Part shown: piece after piece, positions 6,991-14,355 of the stretch
How positions within the stretch are numbered: the first letter of the stretch is position 1
How the letters are laid out: each line of letters starts with the position of its first letter
DNA from: a virus
Length of the DNA stretch: 33,513 nucleotides
IMG/VR virus record: IMGVR_UViG_3300009509_000070
Span: 1 to 33,513 of that record
Strand: one strand, 5' to 3'
Notes under the pieces: generated by a model
What the model saw: the letters and a program-made list of their open reading frames with translations, nothing else
Databases searched by the model: none
Told to the model about the DNA's origin: nothing
Made by a program: the position numbers and the translations under genes

Positions 6991-8349
6991 ATGAGCATGG
7001 AAAGCATGGAGCAAATCCTCAAGAGCATCGAGACTGGTGACTTCACCGGGGGTCAGGGACTGCTCACCCGGGAGCAGCAGCGCCAGTTCATCGTCCTGCT
7101 CAAGAGGTACAGCAGCATGTTCGGCGCCGTCCGAACAGTGGTGATGCCACAGGCTGCGATGGACATCAACAAGCTCCACATCGGCGAGCCGATCACGGTC
7201 AGCGTCGCCGAGAACACCAACCCGGCGCAGGACAACAAGGTCTTGACGAACCAGGTCCACCTGGACGCCAAGAAGACCAAGTCGTCCTACGACATCACGA
7301 CCGAGGTGCTCCAGCAGAGCATCGAGGGCGACGAGTTCGAGCTCACCGTCATGCGGGCCATGGCCGCGCGTGCCGCACTCGACCTCGAGTACCTCGCACT
7401 GCTCGGTGACGAGGCGCTCACCCCCGCCTCGAACGACAAGCTGGGCAACCTGCTGGCCGGGAACGACGGGTGGTTCAAGCTCGCGCACGGCGGCCACGTC
7501 CTCGACCTCGGTGGCGCCGAGATCGAGCCGGGCGTCTTCAGCGAGATGATCCGCATGATGCCCCCGCAGTACCGTGGTGACCCTGGTCTGCGGTTCATCT
7601 GCGGCGAGACCTGCGTGATCGACTGGCAGGACACCCTGCAGGGTCGGGCCACGCCTCTCGGCGATGCCGCCCTCGGCGACATGGGTCCGTCCCGCGCGCC
7701 GTACGGCAAGCGGATGCTGGTGGTCCCGATCATCCCCGACGATCAGGCCCTGACCGTCCAGGAGTCGGTGCCGGCGACCATGAAGGGGACGAGCTTCGGC
7801 CCCTGGCAGGTCGTCCCGAACGTCAACGACCAACTGGTGATCTCGGTCAACGGCGGCGCGGCAGTCACGGTCACCTTCACGACCGACACGCCCTCGGGCA
7901 GCACGCTCGAGACGCGAGAGATCGTGCAGCAGATCAACGACGCCTTCGCCGCTGCCAACCAGCAGGCCGTGGCCTTCGATGACGGCTTCGGCCGCGTCGT
8001 GATCCGGACTCTGCAGACTGGGGCCGCCACCTCGCTGGCGCTCACCCTGGGTGCCCGGGACATCAGCGCCACGCTGGGTCTCAGCGACGGCGTGATCCCC
8101 ACGTCCGTCACGGGCGCGGACAACACCGGCGTCGTCTACGAGGGCAGCTTCATCATGCTGACCAACCCCCGCAACTTCCTGTGGGGCATCCTCGACGGCA
8201 CCAGGATGTTCACCGAGTTCAACAAGGACTACGACCGGATCGAGACGGTCATGTTCAACCAGACCGATGCGGCGGTCGAGAACCTGGACGCCCTCGTCCT
8301 GGGGATCAACCTCCGTCGCAAGCGGCACGTTGCGACCTCGATTCCCTAG
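6991..8349 (+). CDS. Major capsid protein with inserted domain, 452 aa
   Basis: Position directly after the protease/scaffold, size, and pattern fit an HK97-fold major capsid protein. Examples are an N-terminal arm (residues 1-40), VLLKRYSSMFGAVRTVVMP, AARAALDLEYLALLGDEAL in the spine-helix region, and the C-terminal strand segment FNKDYDRIETVMFNQTDAAVENLDALV. Residues about 250-375 interrupt this with a Gly/Thr/Val-rich segment (LVISVNGGAAVTVTF, then EIVQQINDAFAAANQQAVAF). It resembles beta-sandwich domains seen in phage surface or tail proteins and would probably project from the capsomer. GAGGAG upstream of ATG 6991 supports the start. A strong hairpin terminator follows the gene. Confidence 0.85.
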   Translation: MSMESMEQILKSIETGDFTGGQGLLTREQQRQFIVLLKRYSSMFGAVRTVVMPQAAMDINKLHIGEPITVSVAENTNPAQDNKVLTNQVHLDAKKTKSSYDITTEVLQQSIEGDEFELTVMRAMAARAALDLEYLALLGDEALTPASNDKLGNLLAGNDGWFKLAHGGHVLDLGGAEIEPGVFSEMIRMMPPQYRGDPGLRFICGETCVIDWQDTLQGRATPLGDAALGDMGPSRAPYGKRMLVVPIIPDDQALTVQESVPATMKGTSFGPWQVVPNVNDQLVISVNGGAAVTVTFTTDTPSGSTLETREIVQQINDAFAAANQQAVAFDDGFGRVVIRTLQTGAATSLALTLGARDISATLGLSDGVIPTSVTGADNTGVVYEGSFIMLTNPRNFLWGILDGTRMFTEFNKDYDRIETVMFNQTDAAVENLDALVLGINLRRKRHVATSIP

Positions 8350-8385
8350 TCGACGATAGGGGATCTAGATCGTAGGATCTGAGAG

Positions 8386-8430
8386 TCGGGGGGCATCGGG
8401 CGTGATCCCGGCGCCCCCCGATTCTGTTTC
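8386..8430 (+). terminator. Rho-independent terminator after the capsid gene
   Basis: A perfect 9-base stem TCGGGGGGC (8386-8394) with GCCCCCCGA (8413-8421), an 18-base loop that can itself fold (CGGG 8397-8400 with CCCG 8407-8410), then TTCTGTTTC. The T-rich tail is imperfect. It probably reduces but may not stop transcription into the next gene. Confidence 0.75.
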
Positions 8431-8441
8431 AAGGAGAAGCC

Positions 8442-8921
8442 ATGGCAATCGTTCAACCGACATTCTTCAAGTTGCGGGACGCGAAAGAGTACCGCTTCTA
8501 CAATCGTCTGGGCCAACGGGCCGTGACCGTTCGGTACGGTCAAGTGATCCCGGTGCTCACCCAGGCGGACATCGACTACTTCCGTTCGCGGCGTGACGTG
8601 ATGGTCGAGTGCGTCGAAGACGGAACAACACTCGAGGACGTCGCGCGCAAGGGGCACCTCGAGCCGGCGAAGGTGAAGAGCTACAAGGTCTACGGTCGGG
8701 CTGCTCAGCCCGTTGTTCCGGCTGTCCCCGTGGGCAAGCCTCCCACCTCACCCAAGAAGGCGCCATCGACGCCAGAGCCTGTGGAGGCTCAGACCTACGC
8801 TCCGAGGAACCCGGCGGAAGTCGTGGAGGTTACGTCGCCTATCCCGTCGGAGCCCGTCACGCCGATCGAGGAAGCCTCGGCGGACGGAACGACGAGAGTG
8901 GTTTCGTCGCCTCGCATCTGA
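8442..8921 (+). CDS. Hypothetical protein after capsid, 159 aa
   Basis: ATG start with AAGGAG 9 bases upstream. Residues 1-75 look folded (FFKLRDAKEYRFYNRLGQRAV, then VIPVLTQADIDYF), and the C-terminal half is Pro/Ser/Thr/Glu-rich and probably disordered (PTSPKKAPSTPEPVEAQ). This position often encodes a head completion, neck or decoration protein, but no family was recognised. Codon use is like that of the capsid gene. It is the last rightward gene before a convergent pair and a hairpin terminator. Confidence 0.75.
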   Translation: MAIVQPTFFKLRDAKEYRFYNRLGQRAVTVRYGQVIPVLTQADIDYFRSRRDVMVECVEDGTTLEDVARKGHLEPAKVKSYKVYGRAAQPVVPAVPVGKPPTSPKKAPSTPEPVEAQTYAPRNPAEVVEVTSPIPSEPVTPIEEASADGTTRVVSSPRI

Positions 8922-8952
8922 CACAGTCAGTTTCGATTCCTTCATCAGAGAC

Positions 8953-8985
8953 CGGGCCTCATGGACTCGTTGTCTGTGGGGCCCG
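8953..8985. terminator. Hairpin between convergent genes, possibly bidirectional
   Basis: Bases 8953-8962 (CGGGCCTCAT) pair with 8976-8985 (GTGGGGCCCG) over 10 positions, two of them G-T wobbles, with a 13-base loop. It sits between the rightward gene ending at 8921 and the leftward gene ending at 8995. There is only a short T-containing tail on the rightward side (AGTCTTGT). Confidence 0.6.
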
Positions 8986-8994
8986 AGTCTTGTA

Positions 8995-9390
8995 CTAGAT
9001 CCTGTCGTTCTTGATCTGTTTGATGAAGGATTCCCACGTCCCGTGCTGGATGCAGAGTGGGTGGGCGTGGAAGCTCGAGCTCGGTGATCCGTTGAAAATG
9101 ATGTGCGCTTCCTTGCCGACGCCTAAGCGTGCTCCAAGCTCGAGGAACGTGTCTTTCGAACCAAAGCCGGGATCGACGATCTGAACGAACAGATCCGCTC
9201 CGACTGCGGCGGCCAAGTGGCGCATCGATAGATCGGCGTGCCCTGGATGGTTGGGAGGGTACTCGGTCGGGGTGTAGTCCGTCCAGGCGTGCCCGGCGAA
9301 CCAGCGGAACCCGAGTCCGCGTAGCTCGACCATGTACCGATTGATGCGCTCTACCTCGGTGCGTTGACCGGACAAGTAGACCGTCCTCAT
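8995..9390 (-). CDS. Nucleoside 2-deoxyribosyltransferase-like protein, 131 aa
   Basis: The sequence fits the small deoxyribosyltransferase-like fold: an N-terminal strand and glycine (MRTVYLSGQRT), a central acidic strand preceded by small residues (AAAVGADLFVQIVD), then a Gly-containing turn and Glu-Leu-Gly helix (KDTFLELGARLGVGK) ending in a strand (AHIIFNG). In that family the Glu of the last motif is the nucleophile; the likely equivalent here is in FLELG. Known members transfer deoxyribose between bases or hydrolyse nucleotides, so a nucleotide-pool role is possible. The ATGA start overlaps the stop of the upstream winged-helix gene, so they form a two-gene leftward operon. Enzyme activity and substrate are inference. 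Confidence 0.7.
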   Translation of the reverse strand: MRTVYLSGQRTEVERINRYMVELRGLGFRWFAGHAWTDYTPTEYPPNHPGHADLSMRHLAAAVGADLFVQIVDPGFGSKDTFLELGARLGVGKEAHIIFNGSPSSSFHAHPLCIQHGTWESFIKQIKNDRI

Positions 9391-9791
9391 TCGGAGTCCT
9401 CATCATCGATGTCGGAGTCAGACGGCGGCTCGGGGACCGGTTTCCCCTCCGCGATCAGCCGTTCGCGGATTGCTTCGAGCTCTTTCTGGAATGCCTCGGC
9501 TACAAGCAACCCCTTGTCTGTGAGAATGAGCTTCGTCCCCGTCGAGTACTCGACTCGGAGGAGCCAGTCCTTCTGAACCATGACATTCAGGACGAGGTTC
9601 ATCCCCTTCGGCGGTAGCTTGGTAGCCACACACATCGCTGTCCGGATCTCTTGGCAGTCGGTGACTTCGCCGCCCATATCTCGGATGGCCAGAAGGACTG
9701 ACTTTCCTCCATCGCTGAGACGCTTGCCCGCGTCTCGTTCACCGAACTTCCCTGTGTACTCAAACCGGGTCTTCGGTCCCAGTTTCTTCAT
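9387..9791 (-). CDS. Winged-helix DNA-binding protein, 134 aa
   Basis: Preferred start is ATG 9791, with GAGG 5-6 bases upstream. An upstream in-frame GTG at 9818 would start within about 6 bases of the predicted transcription start and lose its ribosome site. Residues 30-100 look like a winged helix: DGGKSVLLAIRDMGGEVTD, a recognition-helix region LPPKGMNLVLNVMVQKDWL, a wing RVEYSTGTKLILTDKG and a closing helix GLLVAEAFQKEL. The tail is acidic (SDSDIDDEDSE). It is transcribed from the divergent promoter region beside the early genes, a usual place for a phage regulator. It is a good candidate for the protein that binds the operator motifs in this window, but that link is not shown. Confidence 0.7.
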   Translation of the reverse strand: MKKLGPKTRFEYTGKFGERDAGKRLSDGGKSVLLAIRDMGGEVTDCQEIRTAMCVATKLPPKGMNLVLNVMVQKDWLLRVEYSTGTKLILTDKGLLVAEAFQKELEAIRERLIAEGKPVPEPPSDSDIDDEDSE

Positions 9792-9830
9792 GTGTTTCCT
9801 CGGGTTATGTCTATTCACTTCGCTCCTAGT

Positions 9831-9859
9831 AGTTTACCATGGATGTTGTCAGTAAGCAA
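9831..9859 (-). promoter_or_regulatory. Leftward promoter for the winged-helix operon
   Basis: On the minus strand TTGCTT (9859-9854), a 17-base spacer, and TAAACT (9836-9831). It is followed by a leader of about 33 bases to ATG 9791. The TAAACT -10 and spacing match the other promoters in this window. It is divergent from the rightward promoter at 9872-9900. Confidence 0.6.
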
Positions 9860-9871
9860 CTTATGATTTGC

Positions 9872-9900
9872 TTGACGACTTCCTTTCCACATGGTAAATT
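9872..9900 (+). promoter_or_regulatory. Rightward promoter for the early region
   Basis: TTGACG (9872-9877), 17-base spacer, TAAATT (9895-9900). It precedes the gene at 9952 by about 45 bases. The -10 areas of this and the divergent promoter form an inverted repeat: AGTTTACCATG at 9831-9841 and CATGGTAAATT at 9890-9900, 10 of 11 bases matching. Confidence 0.65.
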
Positions 9901-9951
9901 AGGCACACACCACTAGTCCGGACGAACACGGCCACTCTACAGGAGAGCCTG

Positions 9952-10431
9952 ATGAAACGCCACGAGATGGTCGAGGACATGCTCAAGTGGGGCTGGCCGA
10001 TCGAACGTCTCAGCGAGATCGAGTACCCGCCCGAGCACGGCGGGATTGGCTACATCGAGCTCAAGAAACTCTGGCTCGAGTGGAAGAGAGGCGAACGACG
10101 ACTCGAGCTTGCCCAGGCGCTTGGGGCAGAGGACAAGGAGCAAGCCAAAGAGGTGGTTCGTTGGGCAGGGACTGCCATGGACACGGTCCGGAAGGCCGCC
10201 CTACGGGCAGGGGTCACGATCGGTGCCAAGTCCGAGTTGCTGCGGACCTCGGCCACGATCATGGCAGGAATCTTGTCCTGCCCGGGGGAGGACAAGGACC
10301 ACCCCACCGAGATCGCAAAGCGAGCAGTTTCATACGCTTTGGCGCTTTTGGTCGAGGTGGACGAAGAGGTCGAGAGGCAAAAAACTGTCGACAAGGGTAG
10401 CGATGAGGGGGGTCAAAGTGGTACAGACTGA
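9952..10431 (+). CDS. Hypothetical early protein, 159 aa
   Basis: ATG start with AGGAGAG about 6 bases upstream and a clear promoter at 9872-9900. It is first in the early rightward series. The protein is largely helical and charged (LKKLWLEWKRGERRLELAQALG, AEDKEQAKEVVRWAG), with no Cys pairs, signal or membrane segment. The tail from about residue 135 is polar and probably disordered. First genes after a strong early promoter often encode host-takeover or regulatory factors, but nothing in this sequence identifies the function. Confidence 0.75.
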   Translation: MKRHEMVEDMLKWGWPIERLSEIEYPPEHGGIGYIELKKLWLEWKRGERRLELAQALGAEDKEQAKEVVRWAGTAMDTVRKAALRAGVTIGAKSELLRTSATIMAGILSCPGEDKDHPTEIAKRAVSYALALLVEVDEEVERQKTVDKGSDEGGQSGTD

Positions 10432-10454
10432 CGTAGGAGAAGGAGTTGCGTCAG

Positions 10455-10607
10455 ATGGCCCCCACAGCGGGCGAGGTACTGGAAGCTGCCAGGGAGAAGC
10501 TGAGGGAACTCGAGCGGCAGATCGAGACCCTTCTGCGGACGGAGTCCTTGACCCCGTCGGAGATCCTGGAGCTCGAGAGGGAACTGGTTCGTATCCGAGC
10601 GGCGTAA
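10455..10607 (+). CDS. Small coiled-coil-like protein, 50 aa
   Basis: ATG 10455 with AGAAGGAG upstream ending about 9 bases before; a TTG at 10446 in the same frame touches the ribosome site and is less likely. The product is a highly helical, Leu/Glu/Arg-rich peptide (EVLEAAREKLRELERQIETL, then SEILELERELVRIRAA) with heptad spacing of Leu, suggesting two helices that pair as a coiled coil. Strong GC3 bias supports coding. No family was recognised. It may oligomerise or bind a partner. Confidence 0.7.
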   Translation: MAPTAGEVLEAAREKLRELERQIETLLRTESLTPSEILELERELVRIRAA

Positions 10608-10621
10608 GGTTTTCCCTTCGC

Positions 10622-10792
10622 GTGGATAGCCGAACCGGCCCTCATGTGTGGTTCGCGCTTTTTGCGAACGGCGCGAACGCGGGCCGCCTTTGTCTTAGAG
10701 AGTACGAGTTCGATACCTTCGTGACGCATCTAGGTCTTGAGCGGCACATGTCGGGTGTCATCGAGTACTACAAATGGCCGACGATCGTCTAA
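10622..10792 (+). CDS. Small hypothetical protein, 56 aa
   Basis: The frame reads convincingly (PHVWFALFANGANAGRLCLR, then YEFDTFVTHLGLERHMSG) and ends at TAA 10790-10792. GTG 10622 is the only usual start in the folded part; its ribosome site is weak (AAGG about 12 bases upstream), so an unusual start cannot be excluded. The next gene begins inside its last 19 bases in another frame, a compact arrangement typical of phages. No family was recognised. Confidence 0.6.
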   Translation: MDSRTGPHVWFALFANGANAGRLCLREYEFDTFVTHLGLERHMSGVIEYYKWPTIV

Positions 10793-11265
10793 GGCGCCTC
10801 GAGAGGCAGGCTGCGCTCGGTGACGAAGACGCAATCGTTCGTCTTGCCACCGAGCTTGTGCGTACTCGGAACGAGGAAGATCTTCTTCCCATTCTGAACA
10901 TGCTGCAGGGTCTCGTTCGACGGAATCCGACGGCGCGCGAGGTCTTTGTGGCCGTCCTTCCTCCCAATGCGCATGCTTTCTGCGTTCACTGCGGCAAACC
11001 AATTGTGCTCTTCACTGACGGGTTTCCCGTCGACCAAACCGGAAAGGATTCGGCAAAAGGCAAGGTCTTTTGCAATGAATGCAACGCGCACCCTTACCGT
11101 CGTCGGCGCGCTCTCAAACACAGATACTGCGGTCGGTGCGGCGTGGTAAAACGCACGTCGGGCCATCGATGCACGACGACGTTGCCTGACTGGATTGTGG
11201 GAGACGACACGGGAAGCACGAAACGGCCCCGCAAGCACTGGACAAACTGGCGGGAAGTCACGTGA
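10774..11265 (+). CDS. Multi-CxxC zinc-binding protein, 163 aa
   Basis: ATG start overlapping the previous gene by 19 bases. The N-terminus MADDRLRRLERQAALGDEDA resembles a short helical leader shared by many phage and bacterial hypothetical proteins. Three Cys pairs follow: 70/73 (CVHC), 100/103 (CNEC) and 119/122 (CGRC), plus His131 and Cys133. These could form one zinc ribbon plus one further site. The C-terminus is basic. DNA or RNA binding is plausible but not shown. Its stop overlaps the thymidine kinase start (GTGA), so the two are translationally coupled. Confidence 0.75.
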   Translation: MADDRLRRLERQAALGDEDAIVRLATELVRTRNEEDLLPILNMLQGLVRRNPTAREVFVAVLPPNAHAFCVHCGKPIVLFTDGFPVDQTGKDSAKGKVFCNECNAHPYRRRRALKHRYCGRCGVVKRTSGHRCTTTLPDWIVGDDTGSTKRPRKHWTNWREVT

Positions 11266-11879
11266 AGAAGCTGACGGTTTGGGTCGGGCCAACCGGCTCC
11301 GAAAAAACGACCAAAGCAATGCTCCTCGTTCACCGGTATCACAAGAGGAAGCTCGACATCGTCGCTGCTCGTCCGGCGAAAGCTCGTCGCAAGCACGAAC
11401 CAGAAGGCTGGATTGTCTCGAAGGGCAAGTACGACCTGCGTTGGCCTTGCTTCGAGATCAACCATCCCTTCGAGATCATCGAAGCGGCCCGCGGAGCCCA
11501 AGTTTTCTGGCTCGATGAGCCGGTTCACCTGGAGAGCAAAGAGAAGGACATCACTGGAGACGACGTTTTCAACGCGATCATGGAAGTGCGCAAGCACGCG
11601 TTGATTCTGATCTCTGGTTGCGCGGCGACGTCCGAGCTCGAAGTGTTTGGGGACTGCACGTCGAAGCTGATCTCGGTTGCTGACATGGTCCATTGGTGCT
11701 TCGCCGACTGCGAAGGCTGTGGGCGCATGAATGCAGGAAGTCGTTCTTGGTACAAGCTCGGCCCGAAGACTGAGCAAGTAGCCATCGGCGGCGAAGAGGC
11801 CTACGAACCGCTCTGTTGGAGATGCTGGAACAGGCGAATGGAGGAGAGGGTCCTTGAGCAGGCGACGACGAGCGCGTAA
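11262..11879 (+). CDS. tdk: Thymidine kinase, type II, with altered P-loop
   Basis: Thymidine kinase phosphorylates thymidine to dTMP with ATP in the salvage pathway. Matches to the type II family are a P-loop at residues 9-17 (GPTGSEKTT), the DE pair at 85-86 (VFWLDEPVHL), the GLDATF-type loop seen here as SGCAATSELEVFG (118-130), a zinc site of Cys150, Cys153, Cys185 and Cys188 (CEGCGR and CWRCW), and the IGGEEAYEPLC motif at 176-185. Length (205) is normal. The P-loop has Glu14 where the family has the Gly before the catalytic Lys15, which is odd and could weaken ATP binding. GTG start by GTGA overlap. It belongs with the deoxynucleoside kinase and dNMP kinase at 17565-18868. Confidence 0.85.
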   Translation: MKKLTVWVGPTGSEKTTKAMLLVHRYHKRKLDIVAARPAKARRKHEPEGWIVSKGKYDLRWPCFEINHPFEIIEAARGAQVFWLDEPVHLESKEKDITGDDVFNAIMEVRKHALILISGCAATSELEVFGDCTSKLISVADMVHWCFADCEGCGRMNAGSRSWYKLGPKTEQVAIGGEEAYEPLCWRCWNRRMEERVLEQATTSA

Positions 11880-12195
11880 TCGCATGGAGTATGCGGGAGA
11901 TGGAGAGCCGCCGCCCGGGCACTGGGCTGCATCGACTTTTCAGAAGAAGTTTCCCGAACGCAAAGCTCACGAACCCTATGTCGTGGTGATCCACAAGAAG
12001 ACCGGGAACAACTTCGTACTCGATGGCGTCTACAATCTGCTCCCTGATTCGCTCACAGAGAAGGACATCGAGTACATACGCTCTTACCACGTCGAGTACT
12101 GGGACGAGTGGGTTCCTACCCAGGACGAGCAACGCCCATGGTGGGCGAAGAACAAGCCAGCAGAAGAGTTCGAAGCCTTCTGGATTGCGCAGTAG
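11854..12195 (+). CDS. Hypothetical protein, 113 aa
   Basis: TTG start at 11854 is chosen because GGAGGAGAGGG lies just upstream; the in-frame ATG at 11884 has no ribosome site. The N-terminus is strongly basic (SRRRRARNRM), followed by a compact domain with KAHEPYVVVIHKKTGN, then DIEYIRSYHVEYWDEW and an acidic/aromatic end (EEFEAFWIAQ). It overlaps the thymidine kinase by 26 bases. No family was recognised. A small nucleic-acid-associated role is possible from the basic end only. Confidence 0.7.
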   Translation: MSRRRRARNRMEYAGDGEPPPGHWAASTFQKKFPERKAHEPYVVVIHKKTGNNFVLDGVYNLLPDSLTEKDIEYIRSYHVEYWDEWVPTQDEQRPWWAKNKPAEEFEAFWIAQ

Positions 12196-12284
12196 CCGTA
12201 GTCAGAGGGGCGTGTTAGGGTAACGAAGTCCAATTCAACTCGAATGCGCCGGGGAATCCGTTCCGGCCCGGCTGGGAGTTCCGA

Positions 12285-14345
12285 ATGGTCTTCATCCCTT
12301 CCATCCTTTCCAAGTATCCCGAAATCGAAGAAGCCTTCGAGGCGTGTCGCGCAGCTTCGCTGTACGCCTTCGATGCCGAGACCTCATCGTTCAATCCATT
12401 CACCGGGAAGATCATCGGCTTCTCGGTAGCAGTGGACACGATTCAGATCCCTTGCAACTGCTTTCACAATTGCTGTCCGCCAGAAACACTGTTCCCGAAA
12501 GCGTGGTACTTTCAGTTCGTCCCGTCGTTGAATACGCACCTGTCTCACGACGAAGCGTTCGCGCGAAATCCAAGAACCTGCGTGCCCTTCTTGCCCACCA
12601 TGAAGCTCTTCGGCGAGGTCTGGGCAGATCGGGATAAGGAGTGCGTGTACCACAACGGGAAGTTCGACATCAAGTTTCAGCGTCGGGCTGGCTTCGAGGT
12701 CGATAACAGGATCATTGATACCGCCGTCGCATCGTGGCTTCTCGACGAAGAGCGCGGAACACACAAGTTGAAGAACTTGGTGAAGATGCTCTTGGGCCAC
12801 GACATGGCCACGTTTGAAGAAATGGGATCGCTTTTCGGTCCGCCGATCGAAGTCTACGGTGCCGACGATGCCTGTCAGACCCTCCGACTTTGGCGGTATT
12901 TCGAGCCATCGATCAGGAGTGAGAGGCTGGAGAAGGTCTTCAAGGAGTTGGAGTGCGAGATCGTTGGTGTTCTCGCCGATATGGAGCTTCGCGGAACACG
13001 GATTGACATCAAGTTGCTCGAGGAACTGCGGGGGAAGATCGCCGACGAGGCAGATCAAGTCGAGCAAGAATGCTACGCCCTCGCTGGGCAGCGCTTCGGG
13101 ATCACCGCTCCTCAACAGGTCGGGACGCTACTCTTCGACGTGCTGCAGTGGCCCAAGCGGGGGCAGATTCCCCGCACGAAGGACAAGCTCGGGTGGCGGA
13201 CGAACAAGGAAATCCTCGCCCGGTATGAGGACAAGCCGCTGGCGAAGGGAATCCTGAGACACCGTGAGCTCCTGAAGTTCGAGTCCACCTACATCGATCC
13301 CTTGATTCGGGCCGCACAGAAACTTGATGGCCGTGTGCGGTCGCGCTTCAACCAGATCCCGGACCCCCGGGGAGGCGGAGGAACTGTTTCGGGGCGGTTG
13401 TCATCGAACGCAGATGAAGATCTGGGAGGATGCAACTTCCAAAACATCCCCTCGAGATCCAAGACGGGCAAGCAGATTCGCTTTGCGTTCATTCCGGCGC
13501 CCGAGTTCGTGTACGTCGTTTACGACTACAGTCAGATCGAGCTCCGATTCATGGCGCACTACAGTCAAGACCGAACGCTGCTTGCGGCGTACAGGAACTG
13601 GGAGTGCGCGGAGTGCGGCGAGAGGGGCGGCACGAAGATCGGTCTCCGAGAGTGTCCGAACTGTCATGCGCCCGAGGGCCACCGTACGCGCGAGAAGAAG
13701 TGCAAGACCTGTCAGGACTACGACGGGCCGGAAGATCGATTGATCCACGGCTTCTGCCTGGGGCTGGACATTCACCAGATCACGGCAGATGCATGCGGAG
13801 TCGAGCGCTACCTCGGTAAGATCGTGAACTTCGCTCTCTTGTATGGACTTGGTGCCGAGGGACTGTCTCGCAAGCTGAACTGCAGCGTGGGGCAAGCGCG
13901 CAAGATTCGGGATGCCTACTTCCGCAAGTACTCAGGAATCCAACGGCACAACGGGTGGGTCCAGACGCACATCATGCGGACTGGCGAGATGCCCACGATC
14001 CTCAAGCGGAAGCGGCGGTTCCCGCATATCAAAGGCAAGCGGCTCGAACTCTGGGACCGCGAGTGGAGGCAGGGAGCGAACAACATCATTCAAGGGTCCG
14101 CCGCGGATCTCATGAAAGTCGCTATGCGGAATGTTCATCGACGGTTGCGACATGAAAATCTGCATCTCGATACCGGGCTCGTTCTGCAGGTTCATGACGA
14201 GATGACGGTCGAGACTCCTCAACATCGCGGGGACTACATCTCGACGCTCGTTCGTGATGAAATGGAGAATGCATTCAGGATCAGTGTCCCGATCATTGCC
14301 GAGGGCGGGGTGTCCTCGAAGAGTTGGGGCGACGCCAAGCAGTAG
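12285..14345 (+). CDS. Family A DNA polymerase with 3'-5' exonuclease and Cys-rich insertion
   Basis: This is the phage replicative polymerase. An N-terminal DnaQ-like exonuclease shows Exo I (DAE, Asp30/Glu32), Exo II (YHNGKFDIKF) and Exo III (YGADD). No 5' nuclease domain is present. Polymerase motif A is DYSQIELR starting at Asp414; motif B is Arg508-x3-Lys512-x3-Phe516-x3-Tyr520-Gly; motif C is VHDE with Asp638. Phe516 matches the Phe762 position of E. coli Pol I. Between LLAAY and DIHQITAD, where E. coli Pol I has only a short link, about 55 residues are inserted with three CxxC pairs (441/444, 457/460, 473/476). GGGAG upstream supports the start. It follows the salvage gene cluster and precedes the helicase. 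Confidence 0.95.
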   Translation: MVFIPSILSKYPEIEEAFEACRAASLYAFDAETSSFNPFTGKIIGFSVAVDTIQIPCNCFHNCCPPETLFPKAWYFQFVPSLNTHLSHDEAFARNPRTCVPFLPTMKLFGEVWADRDKECVYHNGKFDIKFQRRAGFEVDNRIIDTAVASWLLDEERGTHKLKNLVKMLLGHDMATFEEMGSLFGPPIEVYGADDACQTLRLWRYFEPSIRSERLEKVFKELECEIVGVLADMELRGTRIDIKLLEELRGKIADEADQVEQECYALAGQRFGITAPQQVGTLLFDVLQWPKRGQIPRTKDKLGWRTNKEILARYEDKPLAKGILRHRELLKFESTYIDPLIRAAQKLDGRVRSRFNQIPDPRGGGGTVSGRLSSNADEDLGGCNFQNIPSRSKTGKQIRFAFIPAPEFVYVVYDYSQIELRFMAHYSQDRTLLAAYRNWECAECGERGGTKIGLRECPNCHAPEGHRTREKKCKTCQDYDGPEDRLIHGFCLGLDIHQITADACGVERYLGKIVNFALLYGLGAEGLSRKLNCSVGQARKIRDAYFRKYSGIQRHNGWVQTHIMRTGEMPTILKRKRRFPHIKGKRLELWDREWRQGANNIIQGSAADLMKVAMRNVHRRLRHENLHLDTGLVLQVHDEMTVETPQHRGDYISTLVRDEMENAFRISVPIIAEGGVSSKSWGDAKQ

Positions 14346-14355
14346 GAGTAGAAGC

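Noticed and set aside
5608-8328. Very long leftward frame of 906 codons across the protease and capsid genes
   Set aside because: It is the mirror of strongly GC3-biased coding on the other strand. Composition is His/Val/Asp/Leu-rich and unnatural; the rightward proteins have recognisable folds.
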